64,000 bases of DNA from Planctomycetes bacterium GWF2_41_51 (GTDB lineage Bacteria > Planctomycetota > Phycisphaerae > Sedimentisphaerales > UBA12454), in the NCBI GenBank assembly GCA_001825665.1, contig MHXZ01000125.1, positions 1-64,000 on the forward strand, written 5' to 3'. The notes beneath the pieces are model-generated. The model was not told the DNA's origin, did no database searches, and saw only the letters and a program-made list of their open reading frames with translations. Positions 46,222-54,652 of the stretch are shown piece by piece. Every line of letters starts with the position of its first letter. Within the stretch, counting starts at the first letter, position 1. The position numbers and the translations under genes were made by a program.

Positions 46222-46250
46222 TTTATACCTATAGAGTGTTTTTATGTCAA
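46222..46250 (-). promoter_or_regulatory. consensus sigma70 promoter for the minus-strand cluster
   Basis: On the minus strand TTGACA (46250-46245) and TATAAA (46227-46222) are 17 bp apart. Transcription would start near 46215, about 45 bp before the prepilin-like gene. The region between this promoter and the plus-strand one at 46393-46421 is the likely place for ROK control. Confidence 0.7.
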
Positions 46251-46392
46251 GTTCTTTCTTTGTAAATTAAATAGAATTATAGAACTAAAATAACTATCGA
46301 GCCTAACTCTATTCCTAGCAGACAGTTACAATATCGCAGGTTTTTAACCCGTAAAAAATTGTATTTTTCACTCGCTTGTGCATAAATACCCA

Positions 46393-46421
46393 TTGACAAT
46401 CTTTATTTTCAATAGTACAAT
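46393..46421 (+). promoter_or_regulatory. consensus sigma70 promoter for the ROK regulator
   Basis: TTGACA (46393-46398) and TACAAT (46416-46421) are 17 bp apart, 26 bp before the ATG at 46448. It diverges from the minus-strand promoter at 46222-46250. Confidence 0.7.
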
Positions 46422-46447
46422 AATAAAATGAATGCAGGAAATTTAAT

Positions 46448-47701
46448 ATGAAAACCTTTCAGCACGTTTTACATAATGAGATAAATCAGCTCAAAGTTCT
46501 TAATGTGATAGCTGCTAACTCAAAAACTACGCGCACTGACATTGCTAAAATAACTAAGTTCAATAGAAATTCAGTTAGCATTATTGTAAATAGACTTATA
46601 GAAAATATGTATATCAAACCTTTGAGTAAGGAAAAACCAACGTCAGGGATGGGACGCCATTCTCAATTGCTTTGTATCAATCCCAATGGTGGTTATTTTG
46701 TGGGGGTCTCTGTAGGTTCTCAACATGTTCACATAATAATCATTAACATGGTTAAAACCGTGATTTACAGGGAAAGAATTAAAACGCCTGATTTATCATC
46801 AGATGTAAAAAGCTTAAATTCTATATTTGACTTTATAGCCGGCTGTTTGAATAAATCAAATATACCCGAAAACCTCATAAGAAGTATTGTATTTAAATTA
46901 TCCGCTAGGGTTGATGAAGAAAAGGGTGTATGTCTGCTGGCATCAAATATTGGAAAAGGGTGGATAAACCTGCCAATCGTTGAATTAGCAAATCGTCGCT
47001 TCAAAACAAATGTCTATCTGGCAACTCCTAGTCTTCATTTGTCCTGGCCGGGAACTCTCGGTACAGATGAAACTGGTCTTTTCTGCCATTGGGGCAGTGG
47101 CATCGGCATATCTGTTGTTTGCGGCGGAGAACTTCTTAACCGGAAACTTCATTTAAGTTTCGGACATCTCGTACTTGACAATAAAGGACCTCTTTGCGGT
47201 TGCGGACAACGAGGCTGCGTTGAAGCTTATGCCGGAGGCAGGAATCTTGCAATGAGAGCCGTTGAGGCTATTCAGCAAGGTCAGGATTCGCTGATCAAGT
47301 ATCTTGTTACCGGCGATTTATCAAAAATTACAACCAGCATTGTACTTATTGCCGCAAGAAATAACGATGAGCTGGCATTAAAACTGGTTGATGAAGCTGT
47401 TAATAGCTTTGCTACTGCTTTATCTTATCTCGTGCAGATGGTCGTGCCAAAGATAGTTGTTTTTTCGGGAGGCATTATTCAAGAAGCTCGTGATGTGTTG
47501 GTTGACCCTATGATTCGAAAACTCAATGAAAAATGTCCCAAGCCTGTCAATATTGAAATCAATACTCTTGACGGATACGAATATTCTCTATGTGCAAGTA
47601 TGTTCGGTTTCAATAAGGTATTCAGCGGCCGCGTTCTTGAAAGATTAAGCGATACGGATCGTATTATGAATAATATATGTTCTCCTGCAGTTGTTAGTTG
47701 A
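46448..47701 (+). CDS. ROK-family transcriptional regulator (NagC/XylR-like)
   Basis: A 417-residue protein with an N-terminal winged helix-turn-helix (TRTDIAKITKFNRNSVSIIVNRLIEN, about residues 27-52) and a ROK domain. The zinc-type motif is CGCGQRGCVEAYAGG near residue 255. The DxGxT phosphate motif expected in ROK sugar kinases is replaced (GGYFVGVSVGS), and the segment equivalent to the catalytic NDAN reads TDETG, so it is a sugar-sensing regulator and not a kinase. It diverges from the 13-gene minus-strand cluster and leads a short plus-strand unit. It probably controls both from the 276-bp region between them. The inducer is unknown. Confidence 0.87.
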   Translation: MKTFQHVLHNEINQLKVLNVIAANSKTTRTDIAKITKFNRNSVSIIVNRLIENMYIKPLSKEKPTSGMGRHSQLLCINPNGGYFVGVSVGSQHVHIIIINMVKTVIYRERIKTPDLSSDVKSLNSIFDFIAGCLNKSNIPENLIRSIVFKLSARVDEEKGVCLLASNIGKGWINLPIVELANRRFKTNVYLATPSLHLSWPGTLGTDETGLFCHWGSGIGISVVCGGELLNRKLHLSFGHLVLDNKGPLCGCGQRGCVEAYAGGRNLAMRAVEAIQQGQDSLIKYLVTGDLSKITTSIVLIAARNNDELALKLVDEAVNSFATALSYLVQMVVPKIVVFSGGIIQEARDVLVDPMIRKLNEKCPKPVNIEINTLDGYEYSLCASMFGFNKVFSGRVLERLSDTDRIMNNICSPAVVS

Positions 47702-47709
47702 ACTCAGAA

Positions 47710-48375
47710 ATGTTTTATATAGTTAAAAGCACTACTGAAAAATTGGATATTTCCGGGGGTTGGGACAACTTTATTTGGAAAAAAGTAGAAGTGATGGAAA
47801 TCAAAAATTATATGGGCGCAAGACCCGCTCATTTTCCCAAAACCCAATTCAAACTTTTGTACGATAACGATAATTTATATGTTTTTTTCCGAGTAGAAGA
47901 CCAATACGTCAAATGTGTTGCTGAAAGAATACATTCAAATGTATGCTGCGACAGTTGCGTAGAATTTTTCTTCAGCCCTTATAATTCTTTAATGGAAAAT
48001 TATTTTAACCTTGAAATCAACTGTGGCGGAACTCCGCTTTTGCACTATGGCAGCAAGACCAATAGACAGCCGCTATCGGATTTAGATTGCAAAAAGATAA
48101 AGATTTATCATTCGTTACCAAAATTAATAAAAGTGGAAATAATTGAGCCGACAGAATGGTTCCTGCAATACAGGATACCTTTCGAAGTCATCGAAAAATA
48201 CAGTATGATTGACCATCCTGCCGATGGTGTGATATGGCGCGCAAATTTTTTTAAATGTGCAAGTAAGACTTCACATCCTCACTGGCTGACATGGTCAAAA
48301 GTAAACTCCCCTAAACCACAGTTTCACTTGCCTGAATATTTCGGTGAAATACGATTTTCTAATAAAACAGCTTAA
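47710..48375 (+). CDS. CBM9-like (DOMON-type) carbohydrate-binding protein
   Basis: A 221-residue protein. The ATG at 47710 is used; a TTG at 47698 overlapping the ROK stop is the alternative. No signal peptide is seen. The fold is suggested by FKLLYDNDNLYVFFRVEDQYVKCVAE, CCDSCVEFFFSPYN, YFNLEINCGGTPLLHYG and ITLYRIPFEVI-like read here as QYRIPFEVIEKY. These are typical of family 9-like carbohydrate-binding domains that occur in many planctomycete sugar loci without export signals. It sits between the ROK regulator and a URO-D-like gene. A ligand cannot be named. Confidence 0.7.
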   Translation: MFYIVKSTTEKLDISGGWDNFIWKKVEVMEIKNYMGARPAHFPKTQFKLLYDNDNLYVFFRVEDQYVKCVAERIHSNVCCDSCVEFFFSPYNSLMENYFNLEINCGGTPLLHYGSKTNRQPLSDLDCKKIKIYHSLPKLIKVEIIEPTEWFLQYRIPFEVIEKYSMIDHPADGVIWRANFFKCASKTSHPHWLTWSKVNSPKPQFHLPEYFGEIRFSNKTA

Positions 48376-48419
48376 TGATTAAGCTGTTTCAAATAAGAAG
48401 TTCTATTGGATAACTTGCT

Positions 48420-49445
48420 ATGGCTATAAGCAAAATGGAAGTAAGACAGAGATTTCATAAAGTAATGAACTTTGAACCCGTAGATCGGTTGCCATTATTT
48501 GAATTTGCTTCATGGTGGGACAAAACAATTGAAAGATGGCGCCGGGAAGGTTTACCTGATAATTATAAAGACATTGGTGAAATTAATGATTATCTAGGTT
48601 TGGATAAATTCAGACAATTTTGGATAAGACCCTATACACCCGATATTCCAAAAGTTGAGCACGGTCATCCCCTTATAAACAATATTGATGAGTACAAAAA
48701 AATTAAGACATTTTTATATCCTCCTTCTTGTAATTTGACTTCTTCAGATATCGAGAAACTGAAAAATTATGCGATTTTACAGGAACAAAATAAAATGGTA
48801 TTTTGGGCGACTATTGAGGGATTTTTCTGGTTTCCGAGGCGTCTTTTAGGAATTGAAAATCATTTGTATGCTTATTATGATAATCCCGAACTTATTAACA
48901 AAATTTGTCAGGAAGTCTTGGCATTCAACCTTATGGCCATTGAAAAAATATCTAAAATATGTAAGCCAGATTTTATTACTTTGGCAGAAGATATGTCTTA
49001 TAATAATGGTCCAATGATTTCGAAGGATATTTTTGAGCAGTTTCTCGCACCATATTATATACCTCTTTGCAAAAAATTAAAAGAATCAGATATTATGATA
49101 ATTGTCGATAGCGATGGGTATGTTGATGATATGATCGATTGGTTACTAAATGTTGGCGTTGATGGAATCACTCCGCTTGAAGCTAATGCCGGCGGTGATG
49201 TTGTAAAGTTAAGAAAAAAATTTCCGAATCTTTTGATGATTGGTAATTTCAATAAACTTATTATGAAAGAAGGCAGAGATGCGATGGTAAAGGAATTCGA
49301 AAGATTATTACCCGTGATGAAAAGGGGCGGTTTTGTTCCTTCCGTTGACCATCAAACACCGCCCGACGTATCTTTAAACAATTATTATTTATATCTTGAA
49401 CTATTAAATGAATATTCGGTAAGAGCAGTAAACAAACAAAGATAA
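48420..49445 (+). CDS. uroporphyrinogen decarboxylase/MtaA-superfamily protein 4
   Basis: A 341-residue URO-D superfamily protein. It starts MAISKMEVRQRFHKVMNFEPVDRLPLFEFASWWDKTIERWRREG, a signature of a subgroup that lies beside sugar genes. The central site reads IIVDSDGYVDDMIDWLLNVGVDGITPLEANAGGD, and the end reads GGFVPSVDHQTPPDVSLNNY. It shares the DHxxPPD ending with the protein at 32904-34016 and lacks the HxC and GxGC zinc ligands of methylcobamide methyltransferases. It is the last gene of the ROK unit, 44 bp after the CBM9-like gene. Its reaction is unknown. Confidence 0.75.
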   Translation: MAISKMEVRQRFHKVMNFEPVDRLPLFEFASWWDKTIERWRREGLPDNYKDIGEINDYLGLDKFRQFWIRPYTPDIPKVEHGHPLINNIDEYKKIKTFLYPPSCNLTSSDIEKLKNYAILQEQNKMVFWATIEGFFWFPRRLLGIENHLYAYYDNPELINKICQEVLAFNLMAIEKISKICKPDFITLAEDMSYNNGPMISKDIFEQFLAPYYIPLCKKLKESDIMIIVDSDGYVDDMIDWLLNVGVDGITPLEANAGGDVVKLRKKFPNLLMIGNFNKLIMKEGRDAMVKEFERLLPVMKRGGFVPSVDHQTPPDVSLNNYYLYLELLNEYSVRAVNKQR

Positions 49446-49579
49446 ACATGATGAAATCACGAAACTTCGTTATCTTAAAGACGCCATAAAAAACACCCGT
49501 AGTCCCACACGTTAATTGAAGAAAGCTGGGGATATATTTATTTTTCTTCTTAAATAACCACTTTCCATTCAAGACATTT

Positions 49580-50368
49580 CTATATAATATTAATGTTTTT
49601 TGATATTCTTTTTGCTAATTCAAGCGAATCTCTGCTTGCCATATTCAAAAAGACAGTGTCCACACCAATCGCTATAAAGGTAAAACCATCATTAAGTGCT
49701 TTTTTTACATTTTCTTCGGTTGGAAGAACTACATGGAGCCCGGCTGATTTTTTGCCTCTTTTACAGGCATCAAGAACTTTTTTGCAACCCTCTTGAACTA
49801 TGGAGTGAGATGTTTTGCCTGGAATACCATATGAACCACTCAAATCATACGGTCCAATAAAGACACCATCGACTCCATCAACCGCAAGTATTTCATCGAT
49901 GTTTTCGATAGCTTCTTTACTCTCAATCATAACTACCACAGCGATATTATCATCCGCAGTACTTATATACTCATCAAATTTATCGCCATAGTCATTCATT
50001 CGTGAAAAACAAAAACCTCTAATCCCTTTTGGCGGATATTTAGCGGCAGCAACCGCTCTTTTTGCTTCATCAGCATTGTTAATTAGAGGCACTATGACGC
50101 CTCTGGCTCCGGCATCAAGAGCCTGACGAATTGCTAATGTGTCGTTTTCTCTTACACGAATAAATGGCTCAGGTACTCTGCCATACAAGCCTCTCGCCAC
50201 ATCAGTAAACCCTTGAATGTCGATATCCGTATGTTCTGCATCGACAGCAACCCAGTCAAAACCAGCATTGCCAAAGATTTCACCAACCACTGCATTACCT
50301 ATCTGCACCCATGTTCCAATTGTTATCCTTTTTTCCAGTAACGCTTTTCTAACTTTATTATGTGTCAT
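49580..50368 (-). CDS. HpcH/HpaI-family aldolase (2-keto-3-deoxy sugar-acid aldolase type)
   Basis: A 262-residue class II, metal-dependent aldolase. The ATG at 50368 is preferred, behind AGGA with ten-base spacing; 50377 is an in-frame alternative. Motifs are GTWVQIGNAVVGEIFGNAGFDWVAVDAEH (metal and substrate site), IRVRENDTLAIRQALDAGARGVIVPL, GIRGFCFSR, VVVMIESKEAIENIDEI (metal-binding Glu) and VDGVFIGPYDLSGSYGIPG (metal-binding Asp). Relatives include 2-keto-3-deoxy-L-rhamnonate aldolase and 2-dehydro-3-deoxy-glucarate aldolase. The kinase next to it is KDG-type, so cleavage of a keto-deoxy acid or its phosphate is likely. Rhamnonate is attractive given the GH78-like gene, but unproven. 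Confidence 0.85.
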   Translation of the reverse strand: MTHNKVRKALLEKRITIGTWVQIGNAVVGEIFGNAGFDWVAVDAEHTDIDIQGFTDVARGLYGRVPEPFIRVRENDTLAIRQALDAGARGVIVPLINNADEAKRAVAAAKYPPKGIRGFCFSRMNDYGDKFDEYISTADDNIAVVVMIESKEAIENIDEILAVDGVDGVFIGPYDLSGSYGIPGKTSHSIVQEGCKKVLDACKRGKKSAGLHVVLPTEENVKKALNDGFTFIAIGVDTVFLNMASRDSLELAKRISKNINII

Positions 50369-50380
50369 TTTTCGCATATC

Positions 50381-51463
50381 CTATCTTGATATTTCTCTTG
50401 ATTTGCCAACCCGCTTGAAATATTCCTGTGAAGACCATTGTGGTCCAAGATCGCTTACTGTCTTCTGCACTACGACGCTCATCCTGTTACCGAGATTTAA
50501 ACCATTTTTAATTCGCTCATTCAATGGCGCTTTATCATCGATATTGCCCTGCGGATTTACACCGATAAAACCGCCGATTATACCTGCAGAACAACTGTCC
50601 CCTGCCCCGAATCTGTCAAGTACGACATAATTGAATCTGTCACTTGTAATAAAATCTTTGCCGTTTACAAGCGCAACTGATGTCCATTGACCTGTTTCGT
50701 TTGAAACCCTCTTGCGAATTGTCATTATTATAATCGGGACCTTACCTTTGAATTGTTCGTGAAGCTCAGCAGAAATTTTTTCACAACACCCAACCAAATC
50801 ATCCATTGGTTTATCGTCATCAAAATTTTTATCGACTCCAAAAACGACTTTCGCGTCGGTTTCTGTAATAATTACAGATGTAAACAGTTCATTCTCAATC
50901 ATTTCTGTAAGAGCTTTGTTGGCCTGCTTAGGTGTCCACAATTTATTTCGGTAATTAATATCAATAAATGACGGCACTTTATTTTTTCTTGCTTCTTCAA
51001 GAGCAATCTTTGTGTTCTTCAAACAATTTTTACTCAATGCCGCAGTAATACCTGACGTAAAAAAGGCATCTGCACCTTGCAAACAGCTAAAATTAAATTC
51101 ACCAGGATTAGCTTTCGCTATAGCCGAATTTGCTCTGTCATAACCACCCTCCGCAATTATCGGCCCCAGTCCCTGCTCAACAAAGCATAATCCATTTCTG
51201 TCTGCATTAGTCCAGATAACATAGTCCATTCCGATTGTATGTTTCTGCATATCCATTCGCAGCAGACGCCCCATCAAATCATCTTTCATCTTTGAGACAA
51301 ATTGCGTTTTAATTCCTTTTGCCAATCCTCCGACTTTTGCCAGTACATTTGCTTCTGAACCACCGGCTAAAATAACATATTCATTTGAATCGCCAAACGC
51401 TGCATAGCCGACAGGACGGATAGCGCCGAGAATTTCTCCAAAGCCAACAACTTTCCTGTCCAT
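50381..51463 (-). CDS. PfkB-family sugar kinase, 2-keto-3-deoxygluconate kinase-like
   Basis: A 360-residue cytoplasmic kinase of the ribokinase/PfkB family. The N-terminal motif is GFGEILGAIRPVG...LAGGSEANVLAKVGGL. The DINYRNKLW segment matches the DxNxRxxLW of 2-keto-3-deoxygluconate kinases. The catalytic loop is DRFGAGDSCSAGIIGGF near residue 285, with Asp as base. It is somewhat longer than typical KdgK. It lies 12 bp before the aldolase gene and overlaps the isomerase-like gene by one base, which implies a short pathway that phosphorylates and splits a keto-deoxy acid. The exact substrate is not certain. Confidence 0.82.
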   Translation of the reverse strand: MDRKVVGFGEILGAIRPVGYAAFGDSNEYVILAGGSEANVLAKVGGLAKGIKTQFVSKMKDDLMGRLLRMDMQKHTIGMDYVIWTNADRNGLCFVEQGLGPIIAEGGYDRANSAIAKANPGEFNFSCLQGADAFFTSGITAALSKNCLKNTKIALEEARKNKVPSFIDINYRNKLWTPKQANKALTEMIENELFTSVIITETDAKVVFGVDKNFDDDKPMDDLVGCCEKISAELHEQFKGKVPIIIMTIRKRVSNETGQWTSVALVNGKDFITSDRFNYVVLDRFGAGDSCSAGIIGGFIGVNPQGNIDDKAPLNERIKNGLNLGNRMSVVVQKTVSDLGPQWSSQEYFKRVGKSREISR

Positions 51464-52374
51464 TATACCCCTTTATTTGCTAAATCCCATGCTTTAAGAA
51501 CATAGTCGTAATATATATCCAGGCACTTTTCAGGTTCAACACCCTTTAGCGAACGCATTTCAATGCTCGCCGAACCCTGTTTCCGCTTTGAAAAATATTC
51601 CATAGCAAGACCGGTTTTAAAAACCTCTGCCATATCTCCGATTCCATATTCTCCGCCTAGGATACACAATGCAGGATGTTTATCGCCAAATAATGAATTA
51701 TTTTTATCTTTGATAATGCAGTTGCCCAAATGAATGTGCCCCAACCAGTTGCCGGTATTTTTCATTGCTTGTTCTAGTGTTTCATACATCATTGGAACAT
51801 GGCACATATCCACCATACTTGCTATATTGTCGCAACCTGCCTGTTTAACTTTTTTGCATATTTCAACAGCTTCCGCGGATGAACCTATAAGTTTTTTCTT
51901 GTCAAAATCCCAATCCGTCGGTTCTATCATAACGAGCATATTCGGCACATACTTGCACATTTCGAAATAAAATTCGATCAGAGCATCTTTTGCGGCGTCC
52001 CTGTTTTCAGAATTATTCGGCCCGCTGTTTGTTATAACCTTAGTAGCGCCGCATTCGATAGCCCTGTCTAATTCAGATTTATAAAAAACAATCGAATATT
52101 TTTTCTTCTCGGGATCAAGCGATGCTGGATGGGCGCTTGGTTTGCCTTTGCGAGTGCCGACATTATAATAAATTTCTTTTCCTGAATCTTTTATCGCTTT
52201 TATTTCATTAGCCCGATAGGGATTCTCTTCGGCAATCCAAAGATCAAGAATTTCTAATCTCTTATCATCAAGAACTCGCTTGAGCGTTCTTTCATGTTCT
52301 GAAGGAATTGATGCGACATCACTATAAAGCAGATGATGATTTAATCCAATTTTTGCGTATTCTTTCAAATTCAT
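51463..52374 (-). CDS. xylose-isomerase-like TIM barrel (sugar isomerase/epimerase or dehydratase type)
   Basis: A 303-residue protein, taking the ATG at 52374, which overlaps the upstream stop (ATGA). The barrel shows YAKIGLNHHLLYSDV, LVMIEPTDWDFDKKKLIG (first metal Glu), NIASMVDMCHVPMMYETLE (Asp and His) and LGHIHLGNCI (His), the usual metal ligands of the AP-endonuclease-2/xylose-isomerase fold. Members isomerise, epimerise or dehydrate sugars, keto-acids or inositols. Its place between the M55 gene and the KDG-type kinase suggests a step that produces the kinase substrate. Confidence 0.78.
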   Translation of the reverse strand: MNLKEYAKIGLNHHLLYSDVASIPSEHERTLKRVLDDKRLEILDLWIAEENPYRANEIKAIKDSGKEIYYNVGTRKGKPSAHPASLDPEKKKYSIVFYKSELDRAIECGATKVITNSGPNNSENRDAAKDALIEFYFEMCKYVPNMLVMIEPTDWDFDKKKLIGSSAEAVEICKKVKQAGCDNIASMVDMCHVPMMYETLEQAMKNTGNWLGHIHLGNCIIKDKNNSLFGDKHPALCILGGEYGIGDMAEVFKTGLAMEYFSKRKQGSASIEMRSLKGVEPEKCLDIYYDYVLKAWDLANKGV

Positions 52375-53174
52375 TTTGATTTTACCTCTTTTTGAATGGT
52401 ACAATATCTCGACCATACAGTCGTTACGGTTTTATCTTTTATTGAAACCGTTCCGTCTTTTATGAAAATTTCCGGATGAGTCTTTTGTAATTTTTCCGTG
52501 TATTCACTAACAGCAAGATCAATTTGCATTTCTATTGGTCCTGCTATTTTTAATGGTTTAACTTTTGGCTTATTTTTTATAATCGAACATGCCGCTTCAT
52601 AAATCATTCGTGATGTTCTTTTAGGTGAATAGCATTGGGCCTCGAATTCCCCCATAGCCTTTTTAACTGTAACAGTTCGAACTCCGGGCACTATTTCCTC
52701 GGCTTCGGCCATACCTGCTGAATCGCCGGTTACAAGCAACAGCGGCACATCAAAATCCCCTGCCACAGATGCTTCCATACCAATTTCACCAACGACAATG
52801 TTGTTCAATCGTATTTCAAGATTTTTTCTTGAATAACTATGAGGCAGCAATGAACCTTTGACACCGCTTCTGGCATGAAAACCAACCATGATCATTGCAT
52901 CGAATGAATTATCAATACCTCCCCAATCCGGCCTATATTCCGGCTTACCCATAATGACGCTTACACATTCAGGCAACTGGAGAACATCAACATTTCTGCC
53001 ATCAGTATGCTCATCATAGATGATTATTTCATGTTCTCCAGTTGAAAGAATTCCATCTACGCAGGCTTTCAAATCACTCATAAGCATATGCTTGCCGAAT
53101 TCTGAACCCTCAGCCTGCTTATATGTTGTAACTCCCGTTACACCTTCGATATCGCTGCGTATCATCAATTTCAT
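52371..53174 (-). CDS. M55 family D-aminopeptidase-like protein (DppA-like)
   Basis: A 267-residue zinc enzyme. The start MKLMIRSDIEGVTGV at 53174 overlaps the YhcH stop by four bases. All expected M55 metal-site segments are visible: SDIEG near residues 7-11, DEHTDGRN near 55-62, GFHARSG with a later His in PHSYS, and GEIGMEASVAG. DppA cleaves D-Ala-containing peptides. Its role in a sugar-acid operon is unexpected. It may process an amidated or aminoacylated sugar, or the annotation of this branch may be incomplete. It is tightly coupled to genes on both sides by ATGA overlaps. Confidence 0.82.
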   Translation of the reverse strand: MKLMIRSDIEGVTGVTTYKQAEGSEFGKHMLMSDLKACVDGILSTGEHEIIIYDEHTDGRNVDVLQLPECVSVIMGKPEYRPDWGGIDNSFDAMIMVGFHARSGVKGSLLPHSYSRKNLEIRLNNIVVGEIGMEASVAGDFDVPLLLVTGDSAGMAEAEEIVPGVRTVTVKKAMGEFEAQCYSPKRTSRMIYEAACSIIKNKPKVKPLKIAGPIEMQIDLAVSEYTEKLQKTHPEIFIKDGTVSIKDKTVTTVWSRYCTIQKEVKSK

Positions 53175-53623
53175 ATTTTGACTTTCATACAGATTTTTCT
53201 GACTTTGCATTTGCCATTGAGATTACAATTTGGCCTGTGAATATCCTGTGGATAAAATACCGCGAATTTCCCCGGCTCCATAACTATGCTTGAATATATT
53301 TGCGGAGCTTTTAGTTTTATAACATCTTTGTGCGGATCATATTCTCCCAATGGCTCGAGCTTTTGACCAAGCGAAATGTCCTGTCTTTCACAGCCACTCC
53401 TTAAAACCTGAATGTCATAATATTCCTTGTGCGATTCGAATTTTTTTTCTTCAGCGGGGGCGGTTTCGTATGTTTGTACTTTCGCGAAAATCTCGCGTCC
53501 TTCAACTTCGTATTCGCCATCAGGTTGAGAAAGGTCGAAACCAAAGGCATATTTTAATGCCCTATGAAGTTTGTCTCCTTGTTTACAATAAAGACCAATA
53601 TTTTCGAATTCATCATAAATCAT
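53171..53623 (-). CDS. YhcH/YjgK/YiaL family protein (DUF386)
   Basis: A 150-residue beta-barrel protein of the YhcH/YjgK/YiaL family. Typical segments are FDLSQPDGEYEVEGREIFAKVQTYETAPAEEKKFESHKEYYDIQVLRSG and GKFAVFYPQDIHRPNC, with His residues for metal binding. Family members occur in sialic acid, dehydro-sugar and galactonate operons and probably help isomerise or mutarotate acid sugars. It is the first gene of the minus-strand unit behind the operator-covered promoter at 53665-53692 and diverges from the GntR regulator. Confidence 0.88.
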   Translation of the reverse strand: MIYDEFENIGLYCKQGDKLHRALKYAFGFDLSQPDGEYEVEGREIFAKVQTYETAPAEEKKFESHKEYYDIQVLRSGCERQDISLGQKLEPLGEYDPHKDVIKLKAPQIYSSIVMEPGKFAVFYPQDIHRPNCNLNGKCKVRKICMKVKI

Positions 53624-53647
53624 TGCTTTTTCCGTTTAATTTAGTAT

Positions 53648-53680
53648 GTTATAACTGTTATAACATTATAACCGTTATAA
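53648..53680. promoter_or_regulatory. two tandem palindromic operators for the FadR-type regulator
   Basis: GTTATAAC-T-GTTATAAC (53648-53664) and TTATAAC-C-GTTATAA (53666-53680) are two perfect inverted repeats, each around one central base, with centres 17 bp apart. They overlap the -10 box and start region of the minus-strand promoter and lie 63 bp before the GntR start. The layout fits repression of the divergent operon and autocontrol. Confidence 0.75.
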
Positions 53681-53692
53681 AACAAAAGTCAA
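53665..53692 (-). promoter_or_regulatory. promoter of the YhcH-M55-isomerase-kinase-aldolase operon
   Basis: On the minus strand TTGACT (53692-53687) and TATAAT (53670-53665) are spaced by 16 bp. The -10 box lies within the second palindromic operator. Confidence 0.65.
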
Positions 53693-53742
53693 TTAAATTG
53701 AAAATCGAATTTTTTGGAGTTATAATTCATAAGAGAGGTATT

Positions 53743-54423
53743 ATGGATTTAACAAATCTAAATTGTATAAATTTATTACCGGCTTCTGAACGGGCAAAGT
53801 TACAGATTATCGAAATGATAAAAACCGGCCAGATTCCGTCAGGCCAGAAGATTGACCAGCGAGTTATTGCTAAAAAATTGAATCTGACCACCGCCCCCTT
53901 GCGAGAGGCTCTAAGCGCGCTTGAAAACGCGGGTCTGCTGCAAAAAGTTCCCGGTCTGGGGATTTTTTGTAAAACTTATACTGTTGATGAGATTGAAGAA
54001 TTAATTGAAATAAGAGGAGTTCTCGAAGGTTTGGCAGCAAAACGTGCTGCCGGGAAAATTTCGGAAAGACAAAAAGAGCAACTTCTTTCTTTGGCTAAAA
54101 AACTATCAAATTCTTCCAATTATTCCGATAAACAGGATTTCCTGAAAGACCATGTCGATTTTCACGAATTTATCGCTGAAATTTCAAATAGTCCCAACCT
54201 GATTCAACTGCTCGATAATAATCATATTATCCAGCAGGTCTTGTCAAATATAAGTGCAAGTATTTGGCCGATCGAACCCCACGACCATTTGAAAATTGCG
54301 GAAGCTATTTGTTCAGGCGATCCTGAAGTGGCTGAAATTACAATTAGAAAGCATATCGCACCAACATATAAACAAAGACTTGATAAACTTCGTGAAAAAT
54401 ACGGCTCAAATCCGGTTGTTTAG
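53743..54423 (+). CDS. GntR-family regulator, FadR/FCD type
   Basis: A 226-residue regulator. The ATG at 53743 is used, behind AAGAGAGG. A far upstream in-frame ATG at 53350 would run through the YhcH gene and the operators. The winged helix-turn-helix spans about residues 15-75 (IIEMIKTGQIPSGQKIDQRVIAKKLNLTTAPLREALSALENAGLLQKVPGLG). The FCD ligand domain follows, with EIEELIEIRGVLEGLAAKRAA, and DHVDFHEFIAEISNSPNL and HLKIAEAICSGDPEVAEITIRKHI carrying metal-binding Asp/His residues. It diverges from the sugar-acid operon and probably represses it through the GTTATAAC sites until a sugar acid binds. Confidence 0.88.
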   Translation: MDLTNLNCINLLPASERAKLQIIEMIKTGQIPSGQKIDQRVIAKKLNLTTAPLREALSALENAGLLQKVPGLGIFCKTYTVDEIEELIEIRGVLEGLAAKRAAGKISERQKEQLLSLAKKLSNSSNYSDKQDFLKDHVDFHEFIAEISNSPNLIQLLDNNHIIQQVLSNISASIWPIEPHDHLKIAEAICSGDPEVAEITIRKHIAPTYKQRLDKLREKYGSNPVV

Positions 54424-54652
54424 ATAGTTCAAATTTAATACTCAATTTTAATCCAAGCGATGGATACTACAGACCGTCAACAGATTCATTTAGGACGAAT
54501 TGAAAAACTATGAAACGATTTTTTTGATCTATGACTCTGTCAGCACTTCTATTTTTATAAATCTGCCTATATCCGTTGCATTATCCGTCACACCCTGAAC
54601 ATTATTTGCAGAATCTTTGCCCTGCCGTGCCGTCAATGAGAAATTTCTATTA
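54424..54652. other. convergent intergenic region
   Basis: The 229 bases between the convergent GntR and zinc-ribbon genes contain no supported gene. No T-tailed hairpin of good quality was found. Confidence 0.4.

Noticed and set aside
49446-49579. Possible gene relic between the URO-D-like and aldolase genes
   Set aside because: A short frame (ITKLRYLKDAIKN) is suggestive but too small to support; no repeat or terminator of quality was found.
53350-53742. Extended N-terminus for the GntR regulator
   Set aside because: It would run antisense through the YhcH gene and across the operators; the ATG at 53743 has a proper ribosome binding site and begins the winged-helix domain correctly.
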